64,000 nucleotides of DNA from Aquitalea magnusonii (GTDB taxonomy: Bacteria > Pseudomonadota > Gammaproteobacteria > Burkholderiales > Chromobacteriaceae), in contig NZ_QJKC01000005.1 in assembly GCF_003202035.1 (NCBI RefSeq), positions 1 through 64,000 of the forward strand, given 5' to 3'. The notes beneath the pieces are model-generated. The model was not told where the DNA came from. It saw only the letters and a list, made by a program, of their open reading frames with translations, and made no database searches. Each line of letters begins with the position of its first letter. Position 1 is the first letter of the stretch. Shown here one piece after another: positions 10,050 to 19,757 of the stretch. A program made the translations under genes and the position numbers.

Positions 10050-10301
10050 ATGAGCGCCGATTTCAATCCTGCCGATCCATTCGCCATGTTCCGCCAGTTC
10101 TGGCAAACTGCCACCCCGGCCAGCGCCCAGCCTTTCCTGCCGCCGATGAGCGAGGAGGAAATCGACCGCAAGCTGGCCGAGCTGCGCGTGGTGGAAGGCT
10201 GGCTCACCATGAACCTGGGCATGCTGTCGATGCAGATGAAAACCCTGGAAATGCAGCGCGCGGCCATGGTGGCACTCAAGCCGCGTGACGAGAAAAAGTA
10301 A
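10050..10301 (+). CDS. Short PhaM-like protein
   Basis: An 83-residue protein preceded by AAGGAG. The core, from PPMSEEEIDRKLAELR to VVEGWLTMNLGMLSMQMKT and LEMQRAAMVALK, matches the N-terminal helical region of PhaM, the protein that links polyhydroxyalkanoate granules to the nucleoid and activates PHA synthase in Ralstonia. Characterised PhaM is much longer and ends in a lysine-rich DNA-binding tail; that tail is missing here, and only a short KPRDEKK remains. It may therefore bind the synthase but not DNA. It stands alone between a terminator and a DUF535 gene. No pha gene is nearby. Confidence 0.75.
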   Translation: MSADFNPADPFAMFRQFWQTATPASAQPFLPPMSEEEIDRKLAELRVVEGWLTMNLGMLSMQMKTLEMQRAAMVALKPRDEKK

Positions 10302-10377
10302 GCTGTCACAAACGGTCACCACCCAGGGACAAGCCGGCCAAAGACGCCGGCTCCCGGATCAACAATAATGCTGCTCC

Positions 10378-11328
10378 GTGCATGAACGGCTTTTAGAAGA
10401 ACTCTGCGTGAAATCAATCGAATCGGCTTCGGGGCCACACCCCGCCCGCCTGCTGGGCCAACTGGCCAGCGGGACATTCTCCCGCCGCGACTATCTGGAC
10501 GAAGGCAAAAACCGTATCAAGCTGGCACTGCGCACCCTGCTGACCCTGCCGGCCAGCTACCGCTGGATGGGCTTTCTCGCCAGCCAGCCATTAATGCTCG
10601 ACTATCTGCGGCTGGCCCCGCGCCTGGCACAAAAGCTGCACCGCCCTTATCTGCACCGCGGACTGGGCAACGCCGCCAAGGCCGCCATGCTGCAGCAACA
10701 CTACAGCCGGGTGCTGCAACTGCCCGCCGGCTTGCGCGGCAAGCTGCTGTCACTGGACAACCTCAGGCTGGCCAGCGTCAGCGGCAAGGACGACAGCCAG
10801 TTTGGCTGGGTGCTGGGCCATAACCACACCTTCGACAAGGAAGGCGAACTGTCGCTGCAGTTCGTCGACGGCCAGCAGGTGGCGCTGGCCACCCTCACCT
10901 TCACCCTGTGTCAGTACCAGGGCCAGCACGTGGCGCTGGTGGGTGGCCTGCAAGGGCCGCGCAAGGAATTCGGCCACGAATGCATCCGCACCGCCACCAA
11001 GGCTTGCCACGGGCTGTTTCCCAAGCGGCTGGCGCTGGAAGCCCTCACCGTCATTGCCCGCGAAATGGGCTGCCAGCAGGTGCTGGCCGTGTGCAAGGAC
11101 AGCCATATCTACAGCTCCTGGCGCTATCGGCGCGAATTCCAGGCCGATTACGACAGCTTCTGGCTGGATATCGGTGCCGAGAAAATCAATACCGAATATT
11201 TCCGCATCCCCTTCCCCATCCCGCGCAAACCGATGGAAGAGATTGCCAGCAAGAAGCGCAGCGAATACAACCGTCGCTATGCCTTGCTGGACGAGATGGC
11301 CAGCCAGATCGTGCAGTCGCTGCACTGA
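10378..11328 (+). CDS. VirK/YbjX family protein (DUF535)
   Basis: A 316-residue cytosolic-looking protein of the VirK/YbjX (DUF535) family, known from Shigella VirK and enteric YbjX. Some members affect outer-membrane properties or peptide resistance, but the molecular role is not settled. Family-like segments here include FGWVLGHNHTFDKEGELSLQ, ALVGGLQGPRKEFGHECIR and SSWRYRREFQADYDSFWLD. The frame opens with GTG at 10378, which lacks a good ribosome binding site; a GTG at 10411 is a competing start. A two-way terminator follows. Confidence 0.8.
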   Translation: MHERLLEELCVKSIESASGPHPARLLGQLASGTFSRRDYLDEGKNRIKLALRTLLTLPASYRWMGFLASQPLMLDYLRLAPRLAQKLHRPYLHRGLGNAAKAAMLQQHYSRVLQLPAGLRGKLLSLDNLRLASVSGKDDSQFGWVLGHNHTFDKEGELSLQFVDGQQVALATLTFTLCQYQGQHVALVGGLQGPRKEFGHECIRTATKACHGLFPKRLALEALTVIAREMGCQQVLAVCKDSHIYSSWRYRREFQADYDSFWLDIGAEKINTEYFRIPFPIPRKPMEEIASKKRSEYNRRYALLDEMASQIVQSLH

Positions 11329-11347
11329 CACCAGCCGGAACAGCCAC

Positions 11348-11376
11348 AAAAAAAGCAGCCTTGCGCTGCTTTTTTG
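11348..11376. terminator. Bidirectional terminator
   Basis: AAAAAAGCAGC and GCTGCTTTTTT arms around a CTTGC loop, between the convergent DUF535 and flavin reductase genes. The A and T runs on the two sides let it serve both strands. Confidence 0.9.
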
Positions 11377-11398
11377 CTGGCGGATGCCAGAGCCGCGC

Positions 11399-12001
11399 TC
11401 AGGGGCGGGCCAGGGCGAAGTCCTCATGCACCAGGGTATAGCCATCGCCAGCCAGTTTGCCGATGGGATGCAGGGCCTGCAGATTGATCCGGCCGGCCTG
11501 GTATACCGCATCATCCACATGCACATGGCGGATTTCCCCCAACACCAGCGTGCTGCCAGCGGCACCATGGCCCAGATCCAGACAGCTATGCAGGGTACAT
11601 TCATAGCGCACAGGTGAACGGGCCACGCCGGGCGCTTTCACCAGCTTGCTGCGCACTTTTTCCAGCCCGGCCAGATCAAACTCGTCCACTTCCGCCGGAT
11701 AAGCCGCACAGGACTGGTTCATTTCCTCCACCAACTCCTGGCTGACAATATTCACTACAAACTCACCGGTGGCGCGGATATTGGCCAGGCTGTCCTTGTC
11801 GCTGCCATCCGGCTTTTTCAGGATGGTCACCGCCAGCATGGGCGGATTGAGCCCGGCGACGGTAAAAAAGGAAAACGGCGCCAGGTTGGCCACGCCTAGC
11901 AAATCCTGCGTGCTGAGCCAGGCAATGGGACGCGGCAGCACACTGCCAGTCAGTAATTTGTACAGGCTGGTGCCATCCAGCTCCCTGACATCACAATCCA
12001 T
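11399..12001 (-). CDS. Flavin reductase-like domain protein
   Basis: A 200-residue FMN-binding split-barrel protein of the flavin-reductase/DIM6-NTAB group. The typical signature LPRPIAWLSTQDLLGVANL-APFSFF is near residues 22-46, followed by ANIRATGEFVVNIVS and the conserved C-terminal PIGKLAGDGYT. Members reduce flavin with NAD(P)H or act as the reductase partner of two-component monooxygenases; no monooxygenase is next to it, so the partner is unknown. The frame stays open far upstream, but the domain starts at MDCDVREL; a GTG at 12010 is an alternative start. It is transcribed toward DUF535 and divergent from dnaE. Confidence 0.85.
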   Translation of the reverse strand: MDCDVRELDGTSLYKLLTGSVLPRPIAWLSTQDLLGVANLAPFSFFTVAGLNPPMLAVTILKKPDGSDKDSLANIRATGEFVVNIVSQELVEEMNQSCAAYPAEVDEFDLAGLEKVRSKLVKAPGVARSPVRYECTLHSCLDLGHGAAGSTLVLGEIRHVHVDDAVYQAGRINLQALHPIGKLAGDGYTLVHEDFALARP

Positions 12002-12151
12002 ATCGCTCACCGCTTGACTGAGTCTGCAATGCCACCATTCTAATGCTGCGTCGCAACACAAGAAAAGACCCAATGACCGCCCGTTACCGCCCGCGAGGAT
12101 AATCTTGCCGCGCACATGGTGCAGATGCCGCGCTGCCGGTAAAATGCCGGG

Positions 12152-15100
12152 ATGAACGCACCCCGCTTTATTCATCTTCGCCTCCATTCGGAGTTTTCCA
12201 TCACCGACGGCATTGTCCGCCTCGACGACGCGGTAAAGCGTGCGCAGAAGGACAATATGCCTGCCATGGGCATGTCGGACCTGATGAATCTGTTCGGCAT
12301 GGTCAAGTTTTACAAGGCCTGCCGCAGCAAGGGCATCAAGCCCATTGTCTCGGCCGATATCTGGCTGGAAAACGAAGAAGACCGCGACAAGCCCACCCGC
12401 CTGCTGCTGACGGTGAAAAACCGCGAAGGCTATCGCCGCCTGTGCGAGCTGCTCACCATGGCCTTCACCCATAACCAGTACCGTGGCCGCGCCGAAATCA
12501 AACGCGCCTGGCTGGAACAGGGCGACAACAGCAATCTCTTGTGCCTGTCCGGTGCACAGCACGGCGATGTGGGCGTGGCACTGGCCATGGGCCAGCGCGA
12601 AGAAGCCATGCGCCGGGCGCAATACTGGGAAAGCCTGTTTCCCGGCAGCTTTTATCTGGAAATCCAGCGCGTCGACAACCCGCAGGTGGAAAGCGTGCTG
12701 CAGGCCACGCTGTGGCTGGCGGGTGAAACCGGGCTGCCGGTGGTGGCCACCCATCCCATCCAGTTCCTCGATCCGGACGACTTCAAGGCGCACGAGGCAC
12801 GGGTGTGCATTGCCGAGGGCTACACCCTGGGTGACAAGCGCCGCCCGCGCAATTTCTCCGAATGCCAGCATTTCCTGACCACCGAGCAGATGCTGGAACG
12901 CTTTGCCGACATCCCGGAAGCGCTGGAAAACACCGTGGAAATCGCCAAGCGCTGCAATATTTCCGTGGTGCTGGGCAAGAACTACCTGCCGCTATTCCCC
13001 ACCCCGGAAGGCATGACGCTGGATGACTTCCTGGTATACGAGGCCAAGCGCGGGCTGGAAATGCGGCTGGAACAGCTCTATCCCGATCCGGACGAGCGGC
13101 TGGCGCGCCGCCCGGAATACGATGCCCGGCTGAAGTTCGAATGCGACACCATCATCCAGATGGGCTTTCCCGGTTACTTCCTCATCGTGGCGGACTTTAT
13201 CCAGTGGGGTAAGGCCAATGGCTGCCCGGTGGGGCCGGGCCGGGGTTCCGGTGCTGGTTCGCTGGTGGCCTACAGCCTGAGCATTACCGACCTCGACCCG
13301 CTGCGCTACGCCCTGCTGTTCGAGCGTTTCCTGAACCCGGAACGGGTATCCATGCCCGACTTCGACGTCGACTTCTGTCAGGAAAACCGCTGGCGCGTGA
13401 TCGAATACACCCGGCAGAAATACGGCGAAGAAGCCGTCAGCCAGATTGCCACCTTCGGCACCATGTCGTCCAAATCGGTGATTCGCGACGTGGGCCGCGT
13501 GCTGGACCTGCCCTTCGGCCTGTGCGACCGCCTGTCCAAGCTGATTCCGCTGGAGGCCAACAAGCCGCTGGGTCTGGAAAAGGCCATGGAGGTGGAGCCG
13601 CAGATCGGCGAAGTGATCGAATCCGAAGGCGCGGGCGAACTGATCGAACTGGCAATGAAGCTGGAAGACCTCACCCGCGGCATCGGCATGCACGCCGGTG
13701 GTGTGCTGATTGCCCCCGGCCGGCTGACCGACTTCTGCCCGCTGTATATCGCCAGTGCCGATGGCGCTTCGCCGGTATCACAGTTCGACAAGGACGACGT
13801 GGAGCAAATCGGCCTGGTGAAGTTCGACTTCCTGGGCCTGCGCAACCTCACCATCATCGAACTGGCCCAGCGCTACATCAAGCAGGTCAGCAATGAGGAC
13901 GTGGACGTTGCCCACCTGCCGCTGGACGATGCCGACGCCTACAAGATTTTTGCCAGTGCCAACACCACCGGCGTATTCCAGTTTGAATCCTCCGGCATGA
14001 AAAAAATGCTGGTGGAGGCCAAACCCAGCAAGTTCGAAGAAATTATCGCCTTCGTGGCGCTGTACCGTCCGGGCCCGATGGACCTGATTCCCGACTTCAT
14101 CCAGCGTATGCACGGCGCCAAGTTCGAATACCTGCACCCGCTCTTGGAACCGGTACTGGCACCGACTTACGGCATCATGGTGTATCAGGAACAGGTGATG
14201 CAGTCCGCCCAGGTGATTGGCGGTTACTCGCTGGGCGGTGCCGACTTGCTGCGCCGCGCCATGGGTAAGAAGAAGGTAGAGGAAATGGTGGCGCAGCGCG
14301 CCATGTTCGTGCAGGGTGCCGCCAAGCAGGACATTCCCGAAGCCAAGGCCAACGAAATCTTCGACTACATGGAGAAGTTCGCCGGCTACGGCTTCAACAA
14401 GTCGCACGCGGCGGCCTATGCGCTGGTGGCTTACCACACCGCCTGGCTCAAGGCCCACCACTGCGCCGCCTATATGGCGGCCACCATGTCCACCGAACTG
14501 GACAACACCGACCAGCTCAAGGTGTTCTACGACGACGCCACCGACGCCAAGAACGGCCTGCGCTTCCTGCCGCCGGACGTCAATCACAGCTATTACCGCT
14601 TTGTGCCGGTCAGCCGTCAGGAAATCCGCTACGCGCTGGGCGCGATCAAGGGCAGTGGCGAATCGGCGGTTGATCACATCGTGGCGGTGCGCGAAGCCAG
14701 CGGCCCCTACACCAGCCTGTTCGACTTCTGCCAGCGCACCGACAAAAAGCTGGTCAACAAGCGGGTGATCGAGGCGCTGATCCGCGCCGGTGCCTTTGAC
14801 AGCATCGAAGCCAACCGCGCCAAGCTGTTTGCCAATGTCGGCCTGGCCATGGAAGCCGCCGACCAGGCTCACGCCAATATCAATCAGGGCGGCCTGTTCG
14901 ACATGTTCGGCGACGATGTGGCGCCGGCGGTGGAAATGGTGGAAACCCGCCCCTGGAACGACGCGGTCAAGCTGGCGGAAGAAAAAGTCGCCATCGGCTT
15001 TTACCTGTCCGGCCACCCCTTCTCGGCTTATGCCCAGGAAGTGCGCGCCTTCATCAAGACCACGCTGTCGCGCCTGTCTCCACGCAAGGAGCCGCAGCTG

Positions 15101-15586
15101 CTGGCCGGCTTTGTCACCGGCATCCGCGTCAAGATGGGCAATCGCGGCAAGATGGCCTTTGTCGAGCTGGACGATGGCAGCGCCAAGCGCGAAATCAGCC
15201 TGTTTGGCGACAGCTATGAAAGCAATCGCAACCGGCTGAAGGAAGACATCGTGCTGGTGGTGCAGGGCAAGGTGACGGAAGACGCCTTCTCCGGCGGCCT
15301 GCGCATCATGGCCGACCGCCTGTACGATCTGGGCGAGGCGCGCAGCCGCTTTGCCCGCGGCCTGTCCTTGCAGATGAACGGCAATGCCGATGTCGGCAAG
15401 CTGAAAACCCTGCTTGGCCCTTACCGCGACGAGGAAAACGGCTGCCTGGTACGCATCAGCTACAGCAATGCCCAGGCCCGTGGCGATGTCGCCCTGCCGC
15501 AAGCCTGGGGGGTGCGGCTGGATGACGGCCTGCTGCTGGCCTTGCAGGACTGGCTGGGCGAGCAGTGCGTCAAGATGCTGTGGTAG
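12152..15586 (+). CDS. dnaE: DNA polymerase III alpha subunit (DnaE)
   Basis: Catalytic subunit of the replicative DNA polymerase. The 1144 residues are close to E. coli DnaE (1160). An N-terminal PHP domain opens with FIHLRLHSEFSITDG. The polymerase core contains PVGPGRGSGAGSLVAY and the metal-binding MPDFDVDFC (about residue 400), then FVALYRPGPMDLIP and GYGFNKSHAAAYALVAY in the fingers and tandem helix-hairpin-helix region. An OB-fold follows, with LAGFVTGIRVKMGNRGKMAF (about 985-1005). It is the class DnaE1, not the error-prone DnaE2. The start is the only plausible ATG; its ribosome binding site is weak. Confidence 0.97.
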   Translation: MNAPRFIHLRLHSEFSITDGIVRLDDAVKRAQKDNMPAMGMSDLMNLFGMVKFYKACRSKGIKPIVSADIWLENEEDRDKPTRLLLTVKNREGYRRLCELLTMAFTHNQYRGRAEIKRAWLEQGDNSNLLCLSGAQHGDVGVALAMGQREEAMRRAQYWESLFPGSFYLEIQRVDNPQVESVLQATLWLAGETGLPVVATHPIQFLDPDDFKAHEARVCIAEGYTLGDKRRPRNFSECQHFLTTEQMLERFADIPEALENTVEIAKRCNISVVLGKNYLPLFPTPEGMTLDDFLVYEAKRGLEMRLEQLYPDPDERLARRPEYDARLKFECDTIIQMGFPGYFLIVADFIQWGKANGCPVGPGRGSGAGSLVAYSLSITDLDPLRYALLFERFLNPERVSMPDFDVDFCQENRWRVIEYTRQKYGEEAVSQIATFGTMSSKSVIRDVGRVLDLPFGLCDRLSKLIPLEANKPLGLEKAMEVEPQIGEVIESEGAGELIELAMKLEDLTRGIGMHAGGVLIAPGRLTDFCPLYIASADGASPVSQFDKDDVEQIGLVKFDFLGLRNLTIIELAQRYIKQVSNEDVDVAHLPLDDADAYKIFASANTTGVFQFESSGMKKMLVEAKPSKFEEIIAFVALYRPGPMDLIPDFIQRMHGAKFEYLHPLLEPVLAPTYGIMVYQEQVMQSAQVIGGYSLGGADLLRRAMGKKKVEEMVAQRAMFVQGAAKQDIPEAKANEIFDYMEKFAGYGFNKSHAAAYALVAYHTAWLKAHHCAAYMAATMSTELDNTDQLKVFYDDATDAKNGLRFLPPDVNHSYYRFVPVSRQEIRYALGAIKGSGESAVDHIVAVREASGPYTSLFDFCQRTDKKLVNKRVIEALIRAGAFDSIEANRAKLFANVGLAMEAADQAHANINQGGLFDMFGDDVAPAVEMVETRPWNDAVKLAEEKVAIGFYLSGHPFSAYAQEVRAFIKTTLSRLSPRKEPQLLAGFVTGIRVKMGNRGKMAFVELDDGSAKREISLFGDSYESNRNRLKEDIVLVVQGKVTEDAFSGGLRIMADRLYDLGEARSRFARGLSLQMNGNADVGKLKTLLGPYRDEENGCLVRISYSNAQARGDVALPQAWGVRLDDGLLLALQDWLGEQCVKMLW

Positions 15587-15884
15587 TCCGCCACTGAGCA
15601 GACAGGCCCGGCCATGCCGGGCCCGCTCATCGCTGGCTGGCGCGCCGCGCGCCGCCCGCCGTCTTTTTCCAGCCGCCCGCAGCACTTTTTCATGACTTGG
15701 CAGACGAAGGTGATTGGCGTGGTGGCTGGCGCAAAGTATGCTGGGGCCTCGCCATGGCCTGCGGATACGCATGACGGGCCAGGCATGCCGCTGCACCGCC
15801 AGACCGGGACAAGATGCTGTAGCGCAGCGCCCGGCCTCCGGCAGCCAGGCATGGGTTGGCTGTGAGTTTGACTGAAGGGGAAAC
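15587..15884. other. Intergenic region between dnaE and ABC transporter
   Basis: 298 bases without a convincing gene. A GC-rich palindrome, GGCCCGGC-CAT-GCCGGGCC, just after dnaE (about 15605-15624) could act as a terminator but has no T tract. AAGGGG lies just ahead of the next start codon. Confidence 0.5.
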
Positions 15885-17672
15885 ATGAACTGGAATCAGG
15901 AACTGAGCAATAGCCTGCTGTGGATTGCCAAAGCCTATGGCCTCACCTGCCTGTTGTTTGTGCTGACGGTGTGGGCGCTGGTACGGCTCACCAGTTGGGG
16001 GCGGCAATTCTGGCAACTGAGCGGCAGCTATTTCAGCCTGCGGCGCAGTGCCAAACCGCTGCTGGGATTGGCCTTGATCCTGCTGCTGACCCTGGCGGGC
16101 GTACGGCTGGACGTGGTGTTGTCCAACTGGAGCAACGGGCTGTATACCTCGCTGCAGCAGTTGAATGAAAGCCTGTTCTGGAGCTTTGTCCGCATTTTCT
16201 GCATCCTGGCCAGCATCCATGTGCTGCGCAGCCTGTTCAGCTTTTACGTCAACCAGAGCTTCTCCATCCACTGGCGCGCCTGGCTGAACGAGCAATTGCT
16301 GCAGAAACTGCTGCAGAACGACTCCTTCTACCGCCTGCAATACCTGCCGCAGCGCAGCGACAACCCCGACCAGCGTATCCAGCAGGATGTGAGCAGCTTT
16401 GTCAGCAGCTCGCTGGGCTTGTCGATGGGCGTGGTCAGCTCGCTGGTCTCCACCCTGGCCTACACGCTGATCCTGTGGAACCTGTCCGGCCCGCTGCACC
16501 TGCTGGGGGTGGACATCCCGCGCGCCATGGTGTTTGCCGTCTTCCTGTATGTGCTGATCGCCACCGTGCTGGCGGTGAAGATCGGTCGTCCGCTGGTGCG
16601 GCTGAACTTCCTTAACGAACAGTACAACGCCAATTACCGTTACCTGCTGGTGCGCTTGCTGGAGTATGCGGAAAGCATCGCATTTTATGCCGGTGAAAAA
16701 GTGGAAGGCATGCTGCTGCGCAGCCGCTTCGGCCAGATCATCCACAACAACTGGCGCATCGTGTTCCGGTCGCTGAAATTCCAGGGCTTCAACCTGATTG
16801 TCAGCCAGACCGCGGTGGTGTTTCCGCTGATCGTGCAGGCGCACCGCTTTTTCTCCAAGCAGATCACCCTGGGCGACCTGATGCAAACCTCGCAGGCCTT
16901 TGGCACCCTGCATGACAATCTGTCTTTCTTCCGCAATGCCTACGACGACTTTGCCGGCTACCGTGCGGTACTGAACCGTCTGTCCGGTTATTGCGACTCC
17001 ATGCAGGAAGCCGCCGCCCTGCCGCGCCCGGACATACGCAGCGACGGCACCCGGCTGGCACTGGAAAACTTCAGCCTGCAAGCCCCGGATGGCCGTACCT
17101 TGCTGGAGCAGGTCAATCTGGACATCGCGAGCGGCAGCGCCCTGCTGATCCGGGGCGCCTCCGGCAGCGGCAAGACCACCCTGCTGCGCAGCCTGGCCGG
17201 GCTGTGGCCTTATAGCAGCGGACAGATCATCCGGCCACAGCAGGGGCTGATGTTCCTGTCGCAAAAGCCCTACCTGCCGGGCGGCACGCTGCGCGATGCA
17301 CTGTATTACCCCGCCAGCGCGCCGGCTGCTGCCGCACAGGAAGCCGCCATGGTGCTGCAAACCGTGCAGCTGGGCCATCTGCAGGGCCGGCTGGATGAAG
17401 AACGCGACTGGAGCCAGACCCTGTCGCTGGGCGAGCAGCAGCGGCTGGCCTTTGGCCGCTTGCTGCTGAACAAACCGGCCATCGCCTTCCTCGACGAAGC
17501 CAGCTCGGCGCTGGATGAAGGGCTGGAAGACGCCATGTACCGCCTGCTGCGCCAGCAATTGCCCGCCACTACCATCGTCAGCGTGGGCCACCGCAGCAGC
17601 CTGTTGCAACACCACGGGCTGCAATTGCAAATCCTGGAAAATAGCCGCTGGCAATTGGCCAGTACCCACTAA
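15885..17672 (+). CDS. ABC transporter, SbmA/BacA (YddA)-type fused membrane-ATPase protein
   Basis: A 595-residue half-transporter with a fused membrane domain (about 1-340, six helices, ABC_membrane_2/SbmA-BacA type) and a C-terminal ATPase. The membrane part contains NPDQRIQQDVSSFV, a hallmark of this family. The ATPase has Walker A GASGSGKTT (about 425), signature LSLGEQQRLAFGRLLL and Walker B AIAFLDEASSALDE. It resembles E. coli YddA and the ABCD/peroxisomal group and probably works as a homodimer in the inner membrane. The substrate cannot be told from sequence; relatives handle peptides, cobalamin or fatty acyl groups. AAGGGG precedes the ATG, and a strong terminator follows, so it appears monocistronic. 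Confidence 0.88.
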   Translation: MNWNQELSNSLLWIAKAYGLTCLLFVLTVWALVRLTSWGRQFWQLSGSYFSLRRSAKPLLGLALILLLTLAGVRLDVVLSNWSNGLYTSLQQLNESLFWSFVRIFCILASIHVLRSLFSFYVNQSFSIHWRAWLNEQLLQKLLQNDSFYRLQYLPQRSDNPDQRIQQDVSSFVSSSLGLSMGVVSSLVSTLAYTLILWNLSGPLHLLGVDIPRAMVFAVFLYVLIATVLAVKIGRPLVRLNFLNEQYNANYRYLLVRLLEYAESIAFYAGEKVEGMLLRSRFGQIIHNNWRIVFRSLKFQGFNLIVSQTAVVFPLIVQAHRFFSKQITLGDLMQTSQAFGTLHDNLSFFRNAYDDFAGYRAVLNRLSGYCDSMQEAAALPRPDIRSDGTRLALENFSLQAPDGRTLLEQVNLDIASGSALLIRGASGSGKTTLLRSLAGLWPYSSGQIIRPQQGLMFLSQKPYLPGGTLRDALYYPASAPAAAAQEAAMVLQTVQLGHLQGRLDEERDWSQTLSLGEQQRLAFGRLLLNKPAIAFLDEASSALDEGLEDAMYRLLRQQLPATTIVSVGHRSSLLQHHGLQLQILENSRWQLASTH

Positions 17673-17699
17673 AGCCAGCGCAGTCCGCCACCCACGCCA

Positions 17700-17731
17700 G
17701 ACCGCACCGCCAGATGGTGCGGTCTTTTTTT
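17700..17731 (+). terminator. Rho-independent terminator after ABC transporter
   Basis: GACCGCACC and GGTGCGGTC arms around GCCAGAT, followed by seven Ts. Confidence 0.93.
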
Positions 17732-17883
17732 GCCGCTTGACCGGGCAGGCGCCAGCCCGTAGGCTCTGCCTGCGTGAAAAAACCCTACAAATGTCATGAA
17801 TCGATGCTATACGTATAGCTACGTAGCAAGAATACTTGGTCGTTGCCACGGCAAGCGGCCCTTAACCTAGCAAGGACTTTCCC

Positions 17884-19503
17884 ATGACCATCATCAGACG
17901 CCTCATGCTGACCCTGGCCATCGCCCTGCTCGCCCTCTTGCTGGTGGGTGGCTTTGGTGTGTACCAACAAAAACAAGCCAGCAACCGTTTTGAAGACACC
18001 ATCAGCAACCTGGCCCCCAGCGTGCGCGACCTGAATGGCATGGTATATGCCTTCATGGATATCAAGAATGCCATTACCAAGCATTCGGTTTCCCATACTC
18101 CAGGTGAAAAAGCGGCGGCAGAAGCCATGTCCGGTGAAGCCGACAAGAAACTGGATGACCTGATCAACGACTACGAGAAAAACCTGATCTCGGACGATCA
18201 CGACCGTCAGCTGCTGCAGGATGACAGGGTCAAACTGGCCGCTTATCGTACCGAACGCAGCAAATTCTTCGAACTGGACAAGGGGGGCAAAGAGGATCAA
18301 GCCGATGCCATGCTGCGCGACGGCCCCTTGGCCATCGCCGGCATAGAATTGCGCAAGGCCTTCATTGCCCACACCGAGTACAACCTCAAGCTGGCTTTCG
18401 ACACGCTGGAAACCAACAAGGCTGCCTACAACAGCGCCTTGCTGCAAACCGGTGGCGTGATTGCTGTTGTCCTGCTGCTGGTGCTGTACATGGGCGTGGT
18501 ACTGTTCCGCACCATCAGCCGCGGCCTGTCGTCCATCCAGAGCACCATGCAGCAGGTCAGCCAGTCGCTGGACTTCACCCAGCGCGCACCGCAGGTGAGC
18601 AAGGATGAAATCGGCCTGACCGCTGCCGCGTTCAACAGCCTGCTGGATGGGCTGCAACGCAATCTGAAATCGATACTGGATGGCGCACGCTCGGTGGCCG
18701 ATGCCTCGCAAGGCCTGTCGCAGACCGCCACCCAGGTGGCTGCCGCCGCCGACTCGCAGTCGGCCTCTTCCGCCAATATGGCGGCCACCATCGAACAGAT
18801 GACGGTCAGCATCAACCACGTAGCCAGCCGCGCCAGTGAATCACGCGATCTGGCCCACAATGCCGGCACGCTGGCACAGCAGGGCTCCAGCACCATCTCG
18901 CAAACCATCAGCGACATCCGCGAGATTTCCCAGGCGGTGGACAGTGCCGCCGGCAGCATCCGCGAACTGGATACCTACAGCGCCCAGGTGGATACCGTGG
19001 TGGGGGTGATCAAGGACATTGCCGACCAGACCAATCTGCTGGCACTGAATGCCGCCATCGAAGCAGCCCGCGCCGGTGAAATGGGCCGTGGTTTTGCCGT
19101 GGTGGCCGACGAGGTACGCAAGCTGGCCGAACGCACCAGCAGCTCCACCCAGGAAATCTCCTCGACCATCAGCGCCATGCGTGACCGCTCGCGCCAGGCC
19201 ACCGAGCAGATGCACTCGGCCGAAGAACTGGTGCGCAACGGGGTCAGCCGTGCCGACCATGCCGATGGCGCCATCAAGCAGATCGGCGAAGCCACCGGCA
19301 ATACCGTGCACATGGTCAGCGAGATTTCCGATGCCATTACCGAACAGGGCAAGGCCACCAACAATATCGCGGTGCAGGTGGAGCAGATTGCCCAGATGAC
19401 CGAAGAGTCCTCCAGCGCGGCACAGGAAGCCGCCAGCAGTGCCCGCCATCTGGACGAACTGGCCCGCCAGCAAATCAGCACCCTCAGCCAGTACCGGCTG
19501 TAA
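17884..19503 (+). CDS. Methyl-accepting chemotaxis protein
   Basis: A 539-residue chemoreceptor. Helix TM1 is near residues 8-28, then a periplasmic region of about 155 residues that is helix-rich (probably a four-helix bundle), TM2 near 188-208, a HAMP domain (about 210-262), and a long cytoplasmic coiled coil. The signalling tip reads [19 protein letters not shown] (about 381-399), the most conserved chemoreceptor motif, followed by [18 protein letters not shown]. No C-terminal NWETF-type CheR/CheB tether is present. It stands alone with no che genes nearby; the ligand is unknown. Confidence 0.93.
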   Translation: MTIIRRLMLTLAIALLALLLVGGFGVYQQKQASNRFEDTISNLAPSVRDLNGMVYAFMDIKNAITKHSVSHTPGEKAAAEAMSGEADKKLDDLINDYEKNLISDDHDRQLLQDDRVKLAAYRTERSKFFELDKGGKEDQADAMLRDGPLAIAGIELRKAFIAHTEYNLKLAFDTLETNKAAYNSALLQTGGVIAVVLLLVLYMGVVLFRTISRGLSSIQSTMQQVSQSLDFTQRAPQVSKDEIGLTAAAFNSLLDGLQRNLKSILDGARSVADASQGLSQTATQVAAAADSQSASSANMAATIEQMTVSINHVASRASESRDLAHNAGTLAQQGSSTISQTISDIREISQAVDSAAGSIRELDTYSAQVDTVVGVIKDIADQTNLLALNAAIEAARAGEMGRGFAVVADEVRKLAERTSSSTQEISSTISAMRDRSRQATEQMHSAEELVRNGVSRADHADGAIKQIGEATGNTVHMVSEISDAITEQGKATNNIAVQVEQIAQMTEESSSAAQEAASSARHLDELARQQISTLSQYRL

Positions 19504-19757
19504 GCCTCCCCGCCATGGCCGCCATGCTGATGCTGGCGGCCATGTACGCCCCCCGCTGCCACGCAGCTTTATGACCCGATTTCCCGCCCGGCAAGATCTT
19601 TATCGCCAACAATCGATAACAGCAGCATAATCCTGTCTCCTGCCCGCCAGACCAACAGCATGCCGCAGCCCTTGGCCCCGCTGACAAAAGCCCTGCGCAG
19701 CAATGCCATGTCATTTTGTCAGCGACCGTCCGCCGGCTGCGCGCCTAAGGAGACAGC

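Noticed and set aside
7682-10309. Very long open frame (875 codons) antisense to maeB
   Set aside because: It mirrors the GC-biased third positions of maeB, is extremely rich in His, Gly and Gln, and has no family pattern. It is a shadow of the real gene.
11399-12871. Flavin reductase read as a 490-residue protein
   Set aside because: The extra 290 residues lie antisense to dnaE and are not family-like; the domain begins at MDCDVREL.
13778-15886. 702-codon open frame antisense to dnaE
   Set aside because: It is rich in Leu, Gln, His and Val with no domain signal, and covers the conserved coding strand of dnaE.
15690-17849. 719-codon open frame antisense to the ABC transporter
   Set aside because: Low-complexity Gln/His/Ala-rich shadow; the opposite strand has complete Walker and signature motifs.
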